Shown in pieces: positions 42,391-50,978 of a DNA stretch of 64,000 nt. The notes below the pieces were generated by a model. It ran no database searches. It was given only the letters and a program-made list of their open reading frames with translations, and had not been told where the DNA came from. A program made the position numbers and the translations under genes. Origin of the DNA: Hungatella_A sp034142505 (GTDB lineage: Bacteria; Bacillota; Clostridia; Lachnospirales; Lachnospiraceae). Numbering within the stretch: position 1 is the stretch's first letter; each line of letters opens with the position of its first letter. The stretch is from the NCBI GenBank assembly GCA_034142505.1, contig JAWZDV010000030.1, forward strand, positions 47,360 to 111,359, written 5' to 3'.

Positions 42391-44330
42391 AGAACTCCTC
42401 CTCTCATCCTGTCAAGCGCCACATAGGCGGCGGCCGCGGCCAGAAAACACCCTCCCAGCATCGCCACGCCCGCCGTCCCGGGAAAGGCAAACAGAAAGCC
42501 GAATACAATCGGCCCCAGCATCTCCGCCAGCTTTTTAATGATACTGATACAGGACAGCGCCCTGCTGTGTCCCAGCTTCCTGGAAACCTCAAAATCCAGA
42601 AAATAGTTATTATGCGCCACAAACCCGAAGGCATCCGCAATACCGATTACCGCCATGGCCATCATAGCAGGCAGCATTCCCCCCCATAATCCAAACAGCA
42701 AAAGCCCCGCCGCAAACATCAGATTATAGAGTACCGACCACCGTTTTACCACATAATATTTCTGCATCACCCGGACCATAGCCGGCCCTAAATACACAAT
42801 TATCAATCCATAAATCAGCTGTGCCCGGCCGATATCTGACACCGAACCTCCCAGATCTGTCAGATAAATGGGCAGGTAGTATCCCAGATATGACCCAAGA
42901 ATACAAGACGGAACAATCAAAAGGACAATGAAAAGCCCCAGCTGCCATATTTCCGCCAAAGTAAATCTCTGCCGCGTCTCTTTGCTCCCCTCTTCTTTGA
43001 CAGGTTTGGTATACCTTACATTTTCCAGATTTATGATCGGAATCGCACAGCAGAGCGTCAGTCCCGATGATAACAGCAGCACCGGCACATACCCGATGAT
43101 TTCGGCCAGGATAGACCCCATCACCGCACCGCAATTCATCCCTGCGTAAATTCCCGCGTTTAAAAGAGCAAAGCACAAAGCTTTTTCCTCCCCCGTCGAT
43201 GCAAACAGGGCAAAATTCCGAAGCGTCATCCAGCAGAACCCGTACCCAACGCCCACCACCGCTCTGGCCAGTATAAACCACCCCAGATCAGGCGCCAGCG
43301 CGGAAGCGGCCGTTCCCGTGGCCACGATGAAAAGTCCTCCCGCGAACGGCAGTTTCCACCCCCTTTTCTCAATGATAAGCGAGGTCAGAAAAATTGCCAC
43401 ACAGGTAAACAAAAACTCCGCCGACTGGGGAATTCCCGCCAGCACATGCTCTGAAAGTCCGAGAAAACTCCCTCCCTGTCTCTTCGCCAGAAGCGCGATA
43501 AACGGAGTCCCCATCCTGGATGTAAAATAAAAGAGAAATGCAATCTGCCGTACATAAGACACCATCCGGTATTCCCGGCGGGGAGCCGCCGTCTCTGCCA
43601 CCGGTTCCGTCCCCGGCTGGTCCTCATTCTCCCCGAACCGGTCCTCAATAAACTTCAACGCAAAAATCACCAGTTCCACGGTCAGGATAATGCTGGCGGC
43701 CAGCACGGTCACCAATTCCACCAGAATATCCATTACCACCTGCCGTTTGTACTTCCCGGAAATCTCCATCACTACCGTGCTGTCTCCCATTGGAAACCGG
43801 TAGGCTTTTGTCGGATTCACCGCCGCCGCGTCCTCTGTCACATAAATCCTCTGAATCTCTCCGGGCAGTTCCAGGCTGTTCTCATCAAGCTTCCCGCCTG
43901 CATCCTGTATCACCTCAAAAATTTCCGTCGATTTTTCCAGTGATTTCCGGTTAAAGTCCATCAGCCGAAAGGAAAACGTGGCAAAAAATAAGGTCAGCTG
44001 GACAATACAGATCACTGCGATCATCATGAATAAAATGCTGTTTTTAAGCATTCTGCCGCCGTTTTCCCTCTCCTCCCGCGAGCTGTGTTCACCATCATCA
44101 AAAATATCCCCCCGGAAGATAAAGACTGCAAGCGCCGCCACCGCCGCGCCGCCGGTGATAAACAGGGACAGGTTCAACAGCCCCCTGGCATATTCCGGCT
44201 GTGATAAATTGACAATAAACAAAAAACCAATAACTGCTCCTGTAATAACCAGTGCAAATCCCATCAGGGCCCATCTCTTTTTCAGCTGCCCCTTTTGTCC
44301 CTTTTTTCCCGCCAACGCTTCCACAATCAC
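42387..44330 (-). CDS. MFS-type transporter with N-terminal sensor-like membrane domain
   Basis: 647 residues. Three N-terminal membrane segments (about 22-45, 55-75, 95-118) are followed by a ~85-residue extracytoplasmic loop that looks like a small sensor, another membrane segment (about 205-230), then a 12-segment major facilitator core (about 265-640). There are no obvious substrate motifs. Fusion of a Cache-like or 7TM-like front to an MFS body is unusual. It is encoded between the PP2C phosphatase and the RsbW-like kinase with 4-base overlaps at both ends, so it probably feeds signals into, or is controlled by, the partner switch. Confidence 0.75.
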   Translation of the reverse strand: MIVEALAGKKGQKGQLKKRWALMGFALVITGAVIGFLFIVNLSQPEYARGLLNLSLFITGGAAVAALAVFIFRGDIFDDGEHSSREERENGGRMLKNSILFMMIAVICIVQLTLFFATFSFRLMDFNRKSLEKSTEIFEVIQDAGGKLDENSLELPGEIQRIYVTEDAAAVNPTKAYRFPMGDSTVVMEISGKYKRQVVMDILVELVTVLAASIILTVELVIFALKFIEDRFGENEDQPGTEPVAETAAPRREYRMVSYVRQIAFLFYFTSRMGTPFIALLAKRQGGSFLGLSEHVLAGIPQSAEFLFTCVAIFLTSLIIEKRGWKLPFAGGLFIVATGTAASALAPDLGWFILARAVVGVGYGFCWMTLRNFALFASTGEEKALCFALLNAGIYAGMNCGAVMGSILAEIIGYVPVLLLSSGLTLCCAIPIINLENVRYTKPVKEEGSKETRQRFTLAEIWQLGLFIVLLIVPSCILGSYLGYYLPIYLTDLGGSVSDIGRAQLIYGLIIVYLGPAMVRVMQKYYVVKRWSVLYNLMFAAGLLLFGLWGGMLPAMMAMAVIGIADAFGFVAHNNYFLDFEVSRKLGHSRALSCISIIKKLAEMLGPIVFGFLFAFPGTAGVAMLGGCFLAAAAAYVALDRMRGGVL

Positions 44331-46438
44331 TGCCCCCTGAAAGACAGCACCAGCATGGTGATATCATCAAACTGTGGCGCTTCCTTTACAAAGGCGTCAA
44401 TATCCGCCTTCACTCCCGCCAGCAGCCCGGATAAGCTGTCATCCTTACAAGTATTCAGCGCCTCCAGAAGCCTGAAATCAGAGAACAACTCTCCCCTGCT
44501 GTCCGTGGCTTCCGTCACACCGTCCGTGTATAAGTAAAGCATATCGCCCTTCTTCAGCGTGATGGTATTCTCTTGATACCGGACCCCTTCCATTCCCGCC
44601 AGCACAAACCCGGACTTCAGCTTCAGAAACTCAAAATTACCTTCCGCCATTCTCAGACATGGCGGATTATGTCCCGCATTAACGTAAGTAAACTCACCCG
44701 TAATCAGATTCAATACCCCCATAAACGCTGTCACAAACATCCCGGCCTCATTGCCTTCACACAGCTGCTCGTTGCTTCTGGTAAATACCTCCGCCGGGCA
44801 CTGTCCCAACTGCGCGTGGTTCTTGATCAGCGTCTTGGCAATCACCATGAACAGCGCCGCCGGCACTCCCTTCCCCGACACATCCGCGACCACCACCGCC
44901 AGATGCTCCTCATCCACCAGGAAGAAATCATAAAAATCCCCTCCTACTTCCTTGGCCGGCATCATGGACGCATAGATATCAAACTCCTTTCGGCTTGGAA
45001 ATGCCGGAAACAGGCAGGGCAGCATAGAGGCCTGGATCTGTGTCGCCACCTGAAGTTCCGCTCCAATCCGCTCCTTCTCCGCGGTCACAAGAGACAGATT
45101 TCCGATATATTCCTTCAGATCCCCCGCCATCTTATTAAACGCCATCGAAAGCTGTGCAATCTCATCTCTGCCGCTTACCTCAATCCGCGTATCCAGATTG
45201 CCGTTGCCGATGAGCTCTACCTGCTTCATTAAATTCTTCACCGGCCCTGTGATCGTCTTTGACAGAATAAAGGAGAATACCAAAATCACCATGGCCGATA
45301 TGGAAAGAATGATCACAAACTTCATCAGCACCCCGCGGAGCGTCTCATGGATGTATCCCAGTGCTTCATCCGTGTAAGTCCTGATCTGCTCCTCCGCCTC
45401 CACGGCCGGAGCGATAATCTCCGCCTGGTCCACCACGATACCCAGCTTCCAGTTGGTCGTAGGCAGGGCAGCGTAAGCCAGATAAGCATCCTTCCCATCA
45501 AACACCGTGGAAATCAGGCCCTTCTCCCCATTTACCAGTTCCTCCATAGCCGCCTTCTCCGCAGCCGTGCCATACAGCGCCGGTTTCGTTTCAAAGCCTT
45601 CCTCCCCGTACCTGGGATGAGCAATAATCTCTCCCACGTTATCCGTCAAAAACGCGTAACCTGTCTCACCTATTTTCATGGAAATGATATCGTCCTGAAT
45701 ACTCTTAAGCGTAATATCCGTGGCAATCACTCCCTGAAACCGCCCATCAGCATCCTCAAAGGACATACAGGCAGTCACGCAGACCGAACCGTAGGAATCA
45801 ATATAGGTATCCACCCAGCACGGCCGTCCCGGGTCTGCCTTGGCCGCCAGATACCAACCTCTCGTGCGGGGATCATAATCCGGATCATAGGCATTGGAAC
45901 GGGAATACCGGTAAGAGATACCCGTCTTTGTTCCCAGGTAAATGTTGTTTAATGTTGTATTATTCTCAAGAATCGGAGCCAGCATATATTCCGCGTTACT
46001 GACCAGATACAATTCCTCTTCCAGTTCTTTTGTGAGAACCACCCCGGGAGGCAGCATATATTTGGAGTTTGCCGCGCCGTCCGGCACTTCATTGGGAAGC
46101 TTAAGCATCCGCCCTTCAAAATTACCACTGTTTTCGTATAGTGATGTCATATACGCCGACATGGACACCATCTCACTCTGGATTTTAGAGAGAATCGCGT
46201 CACTTTTCAAAGCCTGCTCATTGGCAATTTTCGTGATATACTCCTCCGCCTGGTTCTTCAACGCCGTCTTGGATTTTTCCGAAGCGGAAAGCCCCAGACG
46301 GGTATTGGCGTCCATGGAATATTGGGTTAAATTAAGCATTTCCGTGTAGGAGAGCGTGGCAATGACAAACAACGACACCAGAGAAACCGCCAGAATCACC
46401 AGCAGCATTTTAGTACCTATCTTTAAATTTTTCATCAT
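44327..46438 (-). CDS. Membrane PP2C (SpoIIE-type) phosphatase with Cache sensor and HAMP
   Basis: 703 residues. Membrane segment (about 12-32), a long extracytoplasmic dCache-type sensor (about 35-360, with TRGWYLAAKADPG and GYAFLTDNVGEIIAHP), second membrane segment (about 370-393), HAMP (about 390-445), coiled coil, and the SpoIIE phosphatase domain (about 485-700) with metal-binding Asp residues in GGDFYDFF, VADVSGKGVPAALFM and LYTDGVTEA. It should dephosphorylate the STAS protein of the operon in response to an external small molecule. GGGGAT precedes tandem ATGs. This is the input end of the partner switch. Confidence 0.93.
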   Translation of the reverse strand: MMKNLKIGTKMLLVILAVSLVSLFVIATLSYTEMLNLTQYSMDANTRLGLSASEKSKTALKNQAEEYITKIANEQALKSDAILSKIQSEMVSMSAYMTSLYENSGNFEGRMLKLPNEVPDGAANSKYMLPPGVVLTKELEEELYLVSNAEYMLAPILENNTTLNNIYLGTKTGISYRYSRSNAYDPDYDPRTRGWYLAAKADPGRPCWVDTYIDSYGSVCVTACMSFEDADGRFQGVIATDITLKSIQDDIISMKIGETGYAFLTDNVGEIIAHPRYGEEGFETKPALYGTAAEKAAMEELVNGEKGLISTVFDGKDAYLAYAALPTTNWKLGIVVDQAEIIAPAVEAEEQIRTYTDEALGYIHETLRGVLMKFVIILSISAMVILVFSFILSKTITGPVKNLMKQVELIGNGNLDTRIEVSGRDEIAQLSMAFNKMAGDLKEYIGNLSLVTAEKERIGAELQVATQIQASMLPCLFPAFPSRKEFDIYASMMPAKEVGGDFYDFFLVDEEHLAVVVADVSGKGVPAALFMVIAKTLIKNHAQLGQCPAEVFTRSNEQLCEGNEAGMFVTAFMGVLNLITGEFTYVNAGHNPPCLRMAEGNFEFLKLKSGFVLAGMEGVRYQENTITLKKGDMLYLYTDGVTEATDSRGELFSDFRLLEALNTCKDDSLSGLLAGVKADIDAFVKEAPQFDDITMLVLSFRGQ

Positions 46439-46449
46439 GGCTTTATCCC

Positions 46450-47379
46450 CTATCTGTTTTTCAGAATCGTCTCCACCAGTTCCGCAAAGGAGATACCCGC
46501 AAGCCCGGCTGCAACCGGATAGAAACTCTCCTCCCTCATTCCGGGAACCGCGTTGATCTCCAGAAAATAAGGCCTGTTCTCCTCATCCAGCATAAAATCC
46601 ACCCGGGCGTAGCTCTCAGCGCCGTAAAGATCAAACAGAGCCAGGGCACTCTGTTCCAGTTTCCGTTTCAGTTCACCGGAAATCCTGGCCTCCCGCACCG
46701 TAAACGGCCGGTTAAACAAAATCATATCGCCTTTCTCCCTGTTATCCCCCTCCACTACCGGAAGCGCTTGCGGGATTCCCTCCCGCGCCAGGATGGAAAC
46801 AGTCAGAAACCTGCCGTCGATAAACTGTTCAAACAACAACTCATCATCGTACTCATAGAGTTCCCTGATCTTACCAATCCCGTCCTCGTCCTTGACCAGA
46901 TAAATTCCATAGCTCCCGCCCTGGGTCACTCCTTTCGCAACAAACGGGAATCCCAGAGGGGCCAGGAAACGTTTCAACGTCCCTCCGTCCATTCTCTCAA
47001 ATTCCCGGCTTGTCAGGCTTCTTGATTCCGGCGTTCTGATCCCGGCGTACCTGCACAAATATTTGCATACCTTCTTGTCATTAATCACCGCCGCAGCCGT
47101 CATTTTCGACCCTGTATATGGGATCTCCAAATGGTCGCATATGGCCTGCAGAGTTCCGTCCCCATGGTGTTTTCCCTGAACGCAGAGAAACACGCAGGAG
47201 GGATTTAACTCCTTTAACTTCCAGACTGCCGACTTGTCGTATTCTATCATTCTGGCGTTATAGCGAAGCTCTGTCAGGGTCTTAAAGATCCGTACTGCGT
47301 TCGCCTTTGACGCGTCCTTTTCCACAGATGTCCCGCCATAAACAACTGCCACCAATTCATTTCCCGTATCCATACCCAT
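46450..47379 (-). CDS. D-Ala-D-Ala ligase-like ATP-grasp enzyme
   Basis: 309 residues, the usual length of Ddl enzymes. The N-terminal VYGGTSVEKDASKANA, the HGDGTLQAICDHLEIPYTGS region, and the ATP-grasp Mg-binding end DFMLDEENRPYFLEINAVPGM are all present. Ddl joins two D-alanines for peptidoglycan. Being embedded in a signalling operon is unusual for a housekeeping ligase, so it may make a modified dipeptide or another D-amino acid ligation product. A Ser/Tyr specificity pair cannot be assigned by eye. The ribosome site AGAAGG overlaps the end of the LytTR gene. Confidence 0.85.
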   Translation of the reverse strand: MGMDTGNELVAVVYGGTSVEKDASKANAVRIFKTLTELRYNARMIEYDKSAVWKLKELNPSCVFLCVQGKHHGDGTLQAICDHLEIPYTGSKMTAAAVINDKKVCKYLCRYAGIRTPESRSLTSREFERMDGGTLKRFLAPLGFPFVAKGVTQGGSYGIYLVKDEDGIGKIRELYEYDDELLFEQFIDGRFLTVSILAREGIPQALPVVEGDNREKGDMILFNRPFTVREARISGELKRKLEQSALALFDLYGAESYARVDFMLDEENRPYFLEINAVPGMREESFYPVAAGLAGISFAELVETILKNR

Positions 47380-47382
47380 GTT

Positions 47383-48144
47383 CTAACCTTCTTTTGCCTC
47401 CTGCTCCTTCAGCATCATCTCTTCATATTTCTCCATCATAAAATGTATATAATAGGATTTACTCTCCTGCTTATAGCGTCTGGAGATATTGACCGTCCTT
47501 CCATCCTTCAGCCGGAAACAGCTGGGTTTCATGCTCTCCACTTCCTTCAAATTCACCATAAAACTTTTATGGCACCGAAAAAAATAACGACTTCGCTCCA
47601 GCACGGGCTCATAGTCCCTGAAGGAAGCCATCATGCGGATCTCCTTGCCGTCTGTAAGAGAAAAGATCAGCGAATGACCGGAACTTTCCACATAAGCGAT
47701 ATGTTCCAGAGCCACCTTGATCCAGACACCTTCACACTTTAACTTCACGAACATCCTTCCCAAACTAAACAGACCGGTTTTTTTCATCATCCGGCCCATG
47801 GAAGCCTTAAACTCTCCCTCCGCCAGCGGCATCGCCAGATAATCCACCGCTCCCGCCCGGTATCCACGGATGGCATTGCCCGGGTCCTCCGACAGCAGGA
47901 TCTGCAGACAGCCCTCATCCGTACAGCGGATCAGATCCACAACCTCCCAGACATCCATGGCCGCGCCGTCCAGATGAACCACAAACGCATTGAGATAGGA
48001 TTCACGGAATAGTTCGATGACACCATCATAACTTTCCACCGGATACAGCTCATATTCAATGCAGCAATCCTCAAAAAACTCCTTCAGCCATTCGGTAATC
48101 TGCAAAAGCACTTCAGGCTGTTCCGAATAAATGCCTGCCTTCAC
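47383..48144 (-). CDS. LytTR-family regulator with degenerate receiver
   Basis: 253 residues from the GTG at 48144, which has GGAGGG 6 bases upstream; a TTG farther upstream lies before that site. The N-terminal ~120 residues have receiver length and an Asp in VVHLDGAAM near residue 54, but the acidic pair after the first strand is absent (MKAGIYSEQP), so normal phosphorylation is doubtful. The C-terminal LytTR DNA-binding domain (about 135-235) shows HIAYVESSGHSLIF, FFRCHKSFMVNL and VNISRRYK. It is probably a regulator of this operon or of the divergent pilin gene. Confidence 0.88.
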   Translation of the reverse strand: MKAGIYSEQPEVLLQITEWLKEFFEDCCIEYELYPVESYDGVIELFRESYLNAFVVHLDGAAMDVWEVVDLIRCTDEGCLQILLSEDPGNAIRGYRAGAVDYLAMPLAEGEFKASMGRMMKKTGLFSLGRMFVKLKCEGVWIKVALEHIAYVESSGHSLIFSLTDGKEIRMMASFRDYEPVLERSRYFFRCHKSFMVNLKEVESMKPSCFRLKDGRTVNISRRYKQESKSYYIHFMMEKYEEMMLKEQEAKEG

Positions 48145-48162
48145 CCATATCCCTCCGCACAA

Positions 48163-48462
48163 TCAAAGTATATTCATAATGCTTGAAAAGCCGGTCATCT
48201 CAAATACCTCCTGAATTTCCGGCTTCATATGTATCAGCGACAGGGCACTCCCTGTCTTCACCGCCCGTTTCTGCAGCATTAAAAATACGCGCAGCCCCGC
48301 CGAGCTTACATAGGTCAGTTTCTCCGCGTCAATCACAATTGTCTCATATTGGTCCACAACCGCCAGCAGCTTATCCTGCACTTCAGGCGCTGTCTGGCTG
48401 TCTAATCTGCCTTCCATAAAAATTGATACGGACTTCTCCTCTTTTTTCAGTTTAATAACCAT
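48163..48462 (-). CDS. STAS-domain anti-anti-sigma factor
   Basis: 99 residues, full-length SpoIIAA/RsbV-type STAS protein. The phosphorylatable Ser is in the conserved YVSSAGLRVFL (residues ~58-68). Unphosphorylated, such proteins bind the RsbW-type kinase and free its target; phosphorylated, they release it. Kinase and phosphatase are encoded in the same operon, which makes a complete switch. AGGTGG precedes the ATG by 7 bases. It is the first gene of the six-gene minus-strand operon, 217 bases from the divergent pilin gene. Confidence 0.93.
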   Translation of the reverse strand: MVIKLKKEEKSVSIFMEGRLDSQTAPEVQDKLLAVVDQYETIVIDAEKLTYVSSAGLRVFLMLQKRAVKTGSALSLIHMKPEIQEVFEMTGFSSIMNIL

Positions 48463-48679
48463 ATTTCATCCACCTTTCCTGCCAATTATTGTAGCATAAA
48501 TAGCCCTTGATGTGTCGGAGACGGCGAAAAACGACAGTATGGCGACTTTTCCCTTTCCTGTTGTTTCAATGCTTAATTAACCGCCCAGCATCAAAATTGA
48601 CATTTGTATTTTTGAATGCCGGACCTTAAAATATAATTACAGGGAGCAATTCAAAATATTAAGAATGAGAGGTGTACAT
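48463..48679. promoter_or_regulatory. Divergent control region of the partner-switching operon and pilin gene
   Basis: Plus strand: TATAAT at 48632-48637, ~43 bases before the pilin ATG, with a poor -35. Minus strand: TACAAT at 48488-48493, ~25 bases before the STAS gene, again without a good -35. Between them two GGCGA words lie 18 bases apart (48523 and 48541), the second within GGCGACTTTT. Weak -35 elements and repeated words suggest activation by a regulator such as the LytTR protein. Confidence 0.5.
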
Positions 48680-48991
48680 ATGCAAAATCTGTTATTGCTG
48701 ACCAGCGGAGATTTTATGACAGTTGTTGATCCCATAGTCAAACTCATCAACAACCTGACTACTCCGCTTTTGGCCCTTGTTGGGGCAATCGGAGTGATCT
48801 ACTGCATCTTCCTGGGAATCAAATTCGCAAAGGCAGAGGAACCTCAGGAGAGAGAAAAAGCAAAATCGGCACTGAAAAATGCAATCATTGGCTTCCTTCT
48901 GATTTTCGTTCTGATTGTAGCGCTCAGACTGCTTATGCCAATTATGACAAAATGGATGGCCAATTCCGCAGGCGGAGGCGCCGGTTCATAA
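48680..48991 (+). CDS. VirB2/TrbC-like pilin of the type IV secretion system
   Basis: 103 residues from the ATG at 48680, preceded by GAGAGG at six bases; an ATG five codons earlier has no site. Two membrane segments (about 24-48 and 67-90) flank a short charged loop KFAKAEEPQEREKAKSALKN, followed by a Gly/Ala tail. The loop and spacing match pilin-like conjugal transfer proteins of Firmicutes (TrbC/VirB2 superfamily). Such pilins polymerise into the secretion pilus with the help of VirB4 and VirB6. It is transcribed alone, 17 kb from the other secretion genes, and ends the region. Confidence 0.82.
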   Translation: MQNLLLLTSGDFMTVVDPIVKLINNLTTPLLALVGAIGVIYCIFLGIKFAKAEEPQEREKAKSALKNAIIGFLLIFVLIVALRLLMPIMTKWMANSAGGGAGS

Positions 48992-48995
48992 ATCC

Positions 48996-49043
48996 CAACA
49001 GCCCGGCAGGTCCGTGTTTTCACACGGACCTGCCGGGCTGTTG
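48996..49043. terminator. Perfect 22-bp hairpin after the pilin gene
   Basis: 48996-49017 is perfectly complementary to 49022-49043 around a TTTC loop. No T-run follows on either strand (the plus strand continues ACAAAAAAC), so it is not a textbook terminator. It probably stops or blocks convergent transcripts of the pilin and glycerophosphodiesterase genes, or protects the abundant pilin mRNA from exonucleases. Confidence 0.65.
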
Positions 49044-49052
49044 ACAAAAAAC

Positions 49053-50855
49053 TTATGCTGTCCCTGTTTCATCAAAAAACATCTGAAGCAGCAGATTTAA
49101 CAGACGGTTCTCCCATTTCTGAGTCATAAAATACTTCACCAATTCAGGGTTGTCTGTCACAATACCATTTACCTGGCACTGAAGATTTTTCCGAATGGTA
49201 TCTTTTGAGTTTGCCGTCCATCCATACACCTCTTTTCCACTCTCGTGCATCAGGACAACCATTTCTCTTGTCATAACCGTTGTTTCCACGTTGAATGCGT
49301 CAACAAAACCGATATCATACTGCCCTGAAAAAATCAGAGGTGTAATATAAACCGTTTGAATATTGGAATTGACTGCTTTCACTTCTTCTAAAATCCCAAG
49401 ATTCAGAGAGCCAATATGGCACTGGTCAATCATGTCATACCTTTCGATCAGCTTAATGACCTCTCCAGCCAGATTCTCCTCATGACCTGTCAGCTTCAAT
49501 TCGATCATGACTTTGATATTTCCTTTTGCACGTTTCAAAATATCCTCCAGCTTTGGAACCTGCTCTCCCGCAAATTCCGGCGAATACCAGCTTCCCGCAT
49601 CATAGGCCTGCACCTGGTCATATCCCACTTCCCACACCTTTTTATTCTCTCCGGTGGTGCGTTTAAAATTATCATCATGCAGTAAAATCAGGCTTCCGTC
49701 CTTCAGCTGCTGCACATCTATTTCAACCATATCAATCCCCATGGTAATCGCACGGTCAAGTGCAGCCATGGAATTTTCCGGTGCAAATGCAGCTCCGCCC
49801 CGGTGGGCCACTATCTGAGTCTGTGGATAGGTCTGCTCAATTAAGGTTCCTCCCGCTTCACTCTCACTGAACATGAGTATGGCCGCTATCCCACAGAGAA
49901 ATATGATTGTCTGCTTTAACAGATACCCGGCTCCCCCATTTGCTCTGACTGCCGGCAGCGGTCTGTCATCTCCCCTATATTGATGAAACAAGGTAACGAG
50001 AATGGAAAACAGCCAGACTCTGGCAAGCACTCCCACACTGAGAGCTACTGCCGGAACCGCCCGCTTAAAGTAAATCGTAAACGTATCCCCGGCTTTTATG
50101 GGGGATTCCACAAATTTGGTATAAATAACCAGCCCGGCAGCGGCAATCCCCAGAAACATGACCATTACTGCCGCAAAAACCAAAAAGGCGCCCAAAACCC
50201 GGAAAAGCGTAACCTTCTTTCGATTCTTTAATAATAAAAATCCTTCTCTCCATGCCGCTTTCATGGATTTCTTATGAAACAGCGTGTAGGACAGGAAAAA
50301 AAGAAACAGAAAACAGATAAGATTCGCAATCAGAGCCACGACTCCATAAATGAGAAAAAGTAAGCGATTTTGTTCAATAACATCCATCACAAACTCAGGA
50401 ATCCGAACCCACTGCAGCATATACGGGGAAACTGGCAGAACCGCCAGAATTGCCGTGAGAATAAACCCCAGAAATAAGAGGGTATTTTGTATGTGGAGCA
50501 GCTTTTTGCAATGGGAACATGTCTGTTTTAACATTGATACAATGGAAATCCGCTGCTGCTGCCATCCGGCTTCACAGTAAACATAAATTGCCACTGTTTC
50601 AAAAAATACCGACAGGGCGGTGATAAAAAGTAAACAGAGGCATAGAAATACCGCCGAAGGATGAAACAGGATCACATACCAATTCTCCGCTGACAGATAG
50701 GATATCCCAGCTGTTTTTAATATGACGTTTAACAAATCTGTCGTGATTCCATAGAGGATGGAATAATTTACAGTCTTGTACACCATATCAAATGCAAATA
50801 ACGTGATCCAATTTTTAAGAGATATCGTAAAAGCGGACTGGATAAGCTGTTTCAT
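49053..50855 (-). CDS. Membrane-anchored glycerophosphodiester phosphodiesterase
   Basis: 600 residues from the ATG at 50855, which follows GGGGAAG; an ATG six codons upstream lacks a site. The first ~340 residues hold about eight membrane segments of the GDPD membrane domain type. The catalytic TIM barrel (about 348-590) has IVAHRGGAAFAPENS, DMVEIDVQQLKDG and LLHDDNFKRTTG, with the two catalytic His and the metal-binding Glu/Asp. It hydrolyses glycerophosphodiesters, possibly lipoteichoic-acid or phospholipid head groups, to glycerol-3-phosphate. It is a single gene, divergent from the M28 peptidase. Confidence 0.92.
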   Translation of the reverse strand: MKQLIQSAFTISLKNWITLFAFDMVYKTVNYSILYGITTDLLNVILKTAGISYLSAENWYVILFHPSAVFLCLCLLFITALSVFFETVAIYVYCEAGWQQQRISIVSMLKQTCSHCKKLLHIQNTLLFLGFILTAILAVLPVSPYMLQWVRIPEFVMDVIEQNRLLFLIYGVVALIANLICFLFLFFLSYTLFHKKSMKAAWREGFLLLKNRKKVTLFRVLGAFLVFAAVMVMFLGIAAAGLVIYTKFVESPIKAGDTFTIYFKRAVPAVALSVGVLARVWLFSILVTLFHQYRGDDRPLPAVRANGGAGYLLKQTIIFLCGIAAILMFSESEAGGTLIEQTYPQTQIVAHRGGAAFAPENSMAALDRAITMGIDMVEIDVQQLKDGSLILLHDDNFKRTTGENKKVWEVGYDQVQAYDAGSWYSPEFAGEQVPKLEDILKRAKGNIKVMIELKLTGHEENLAGEVIKLIERYDMIDQCHIGSLNLGILEEVKAVNSNIQTVYITPLIFSGQYDIGFVDAFNVETTVMTREMVVLMHESGKEVYGWTANSKDTIRKNLQCQVNGIVTDNPELVKYFMTQKWENRLLNLLLQMFFDETGTA

Positions 50856-50978
50856 GATTCTTCCCCATTTCATTCAATGTTGCGTGTATTGAAATCGCAG
50901 ACAGATAAACACACTTTATAAACTTACCATATTGTGGGCAGACTATACAACAGCGATTAGAAATCACCAGGAGGGTCT

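Noticed and set aside
22467..48991. Integrative conjugative element
   Set aside because: No relaxase, integrase, excisionase, replication or resistance cargo gene and no flanking direct repeat were found within the window.
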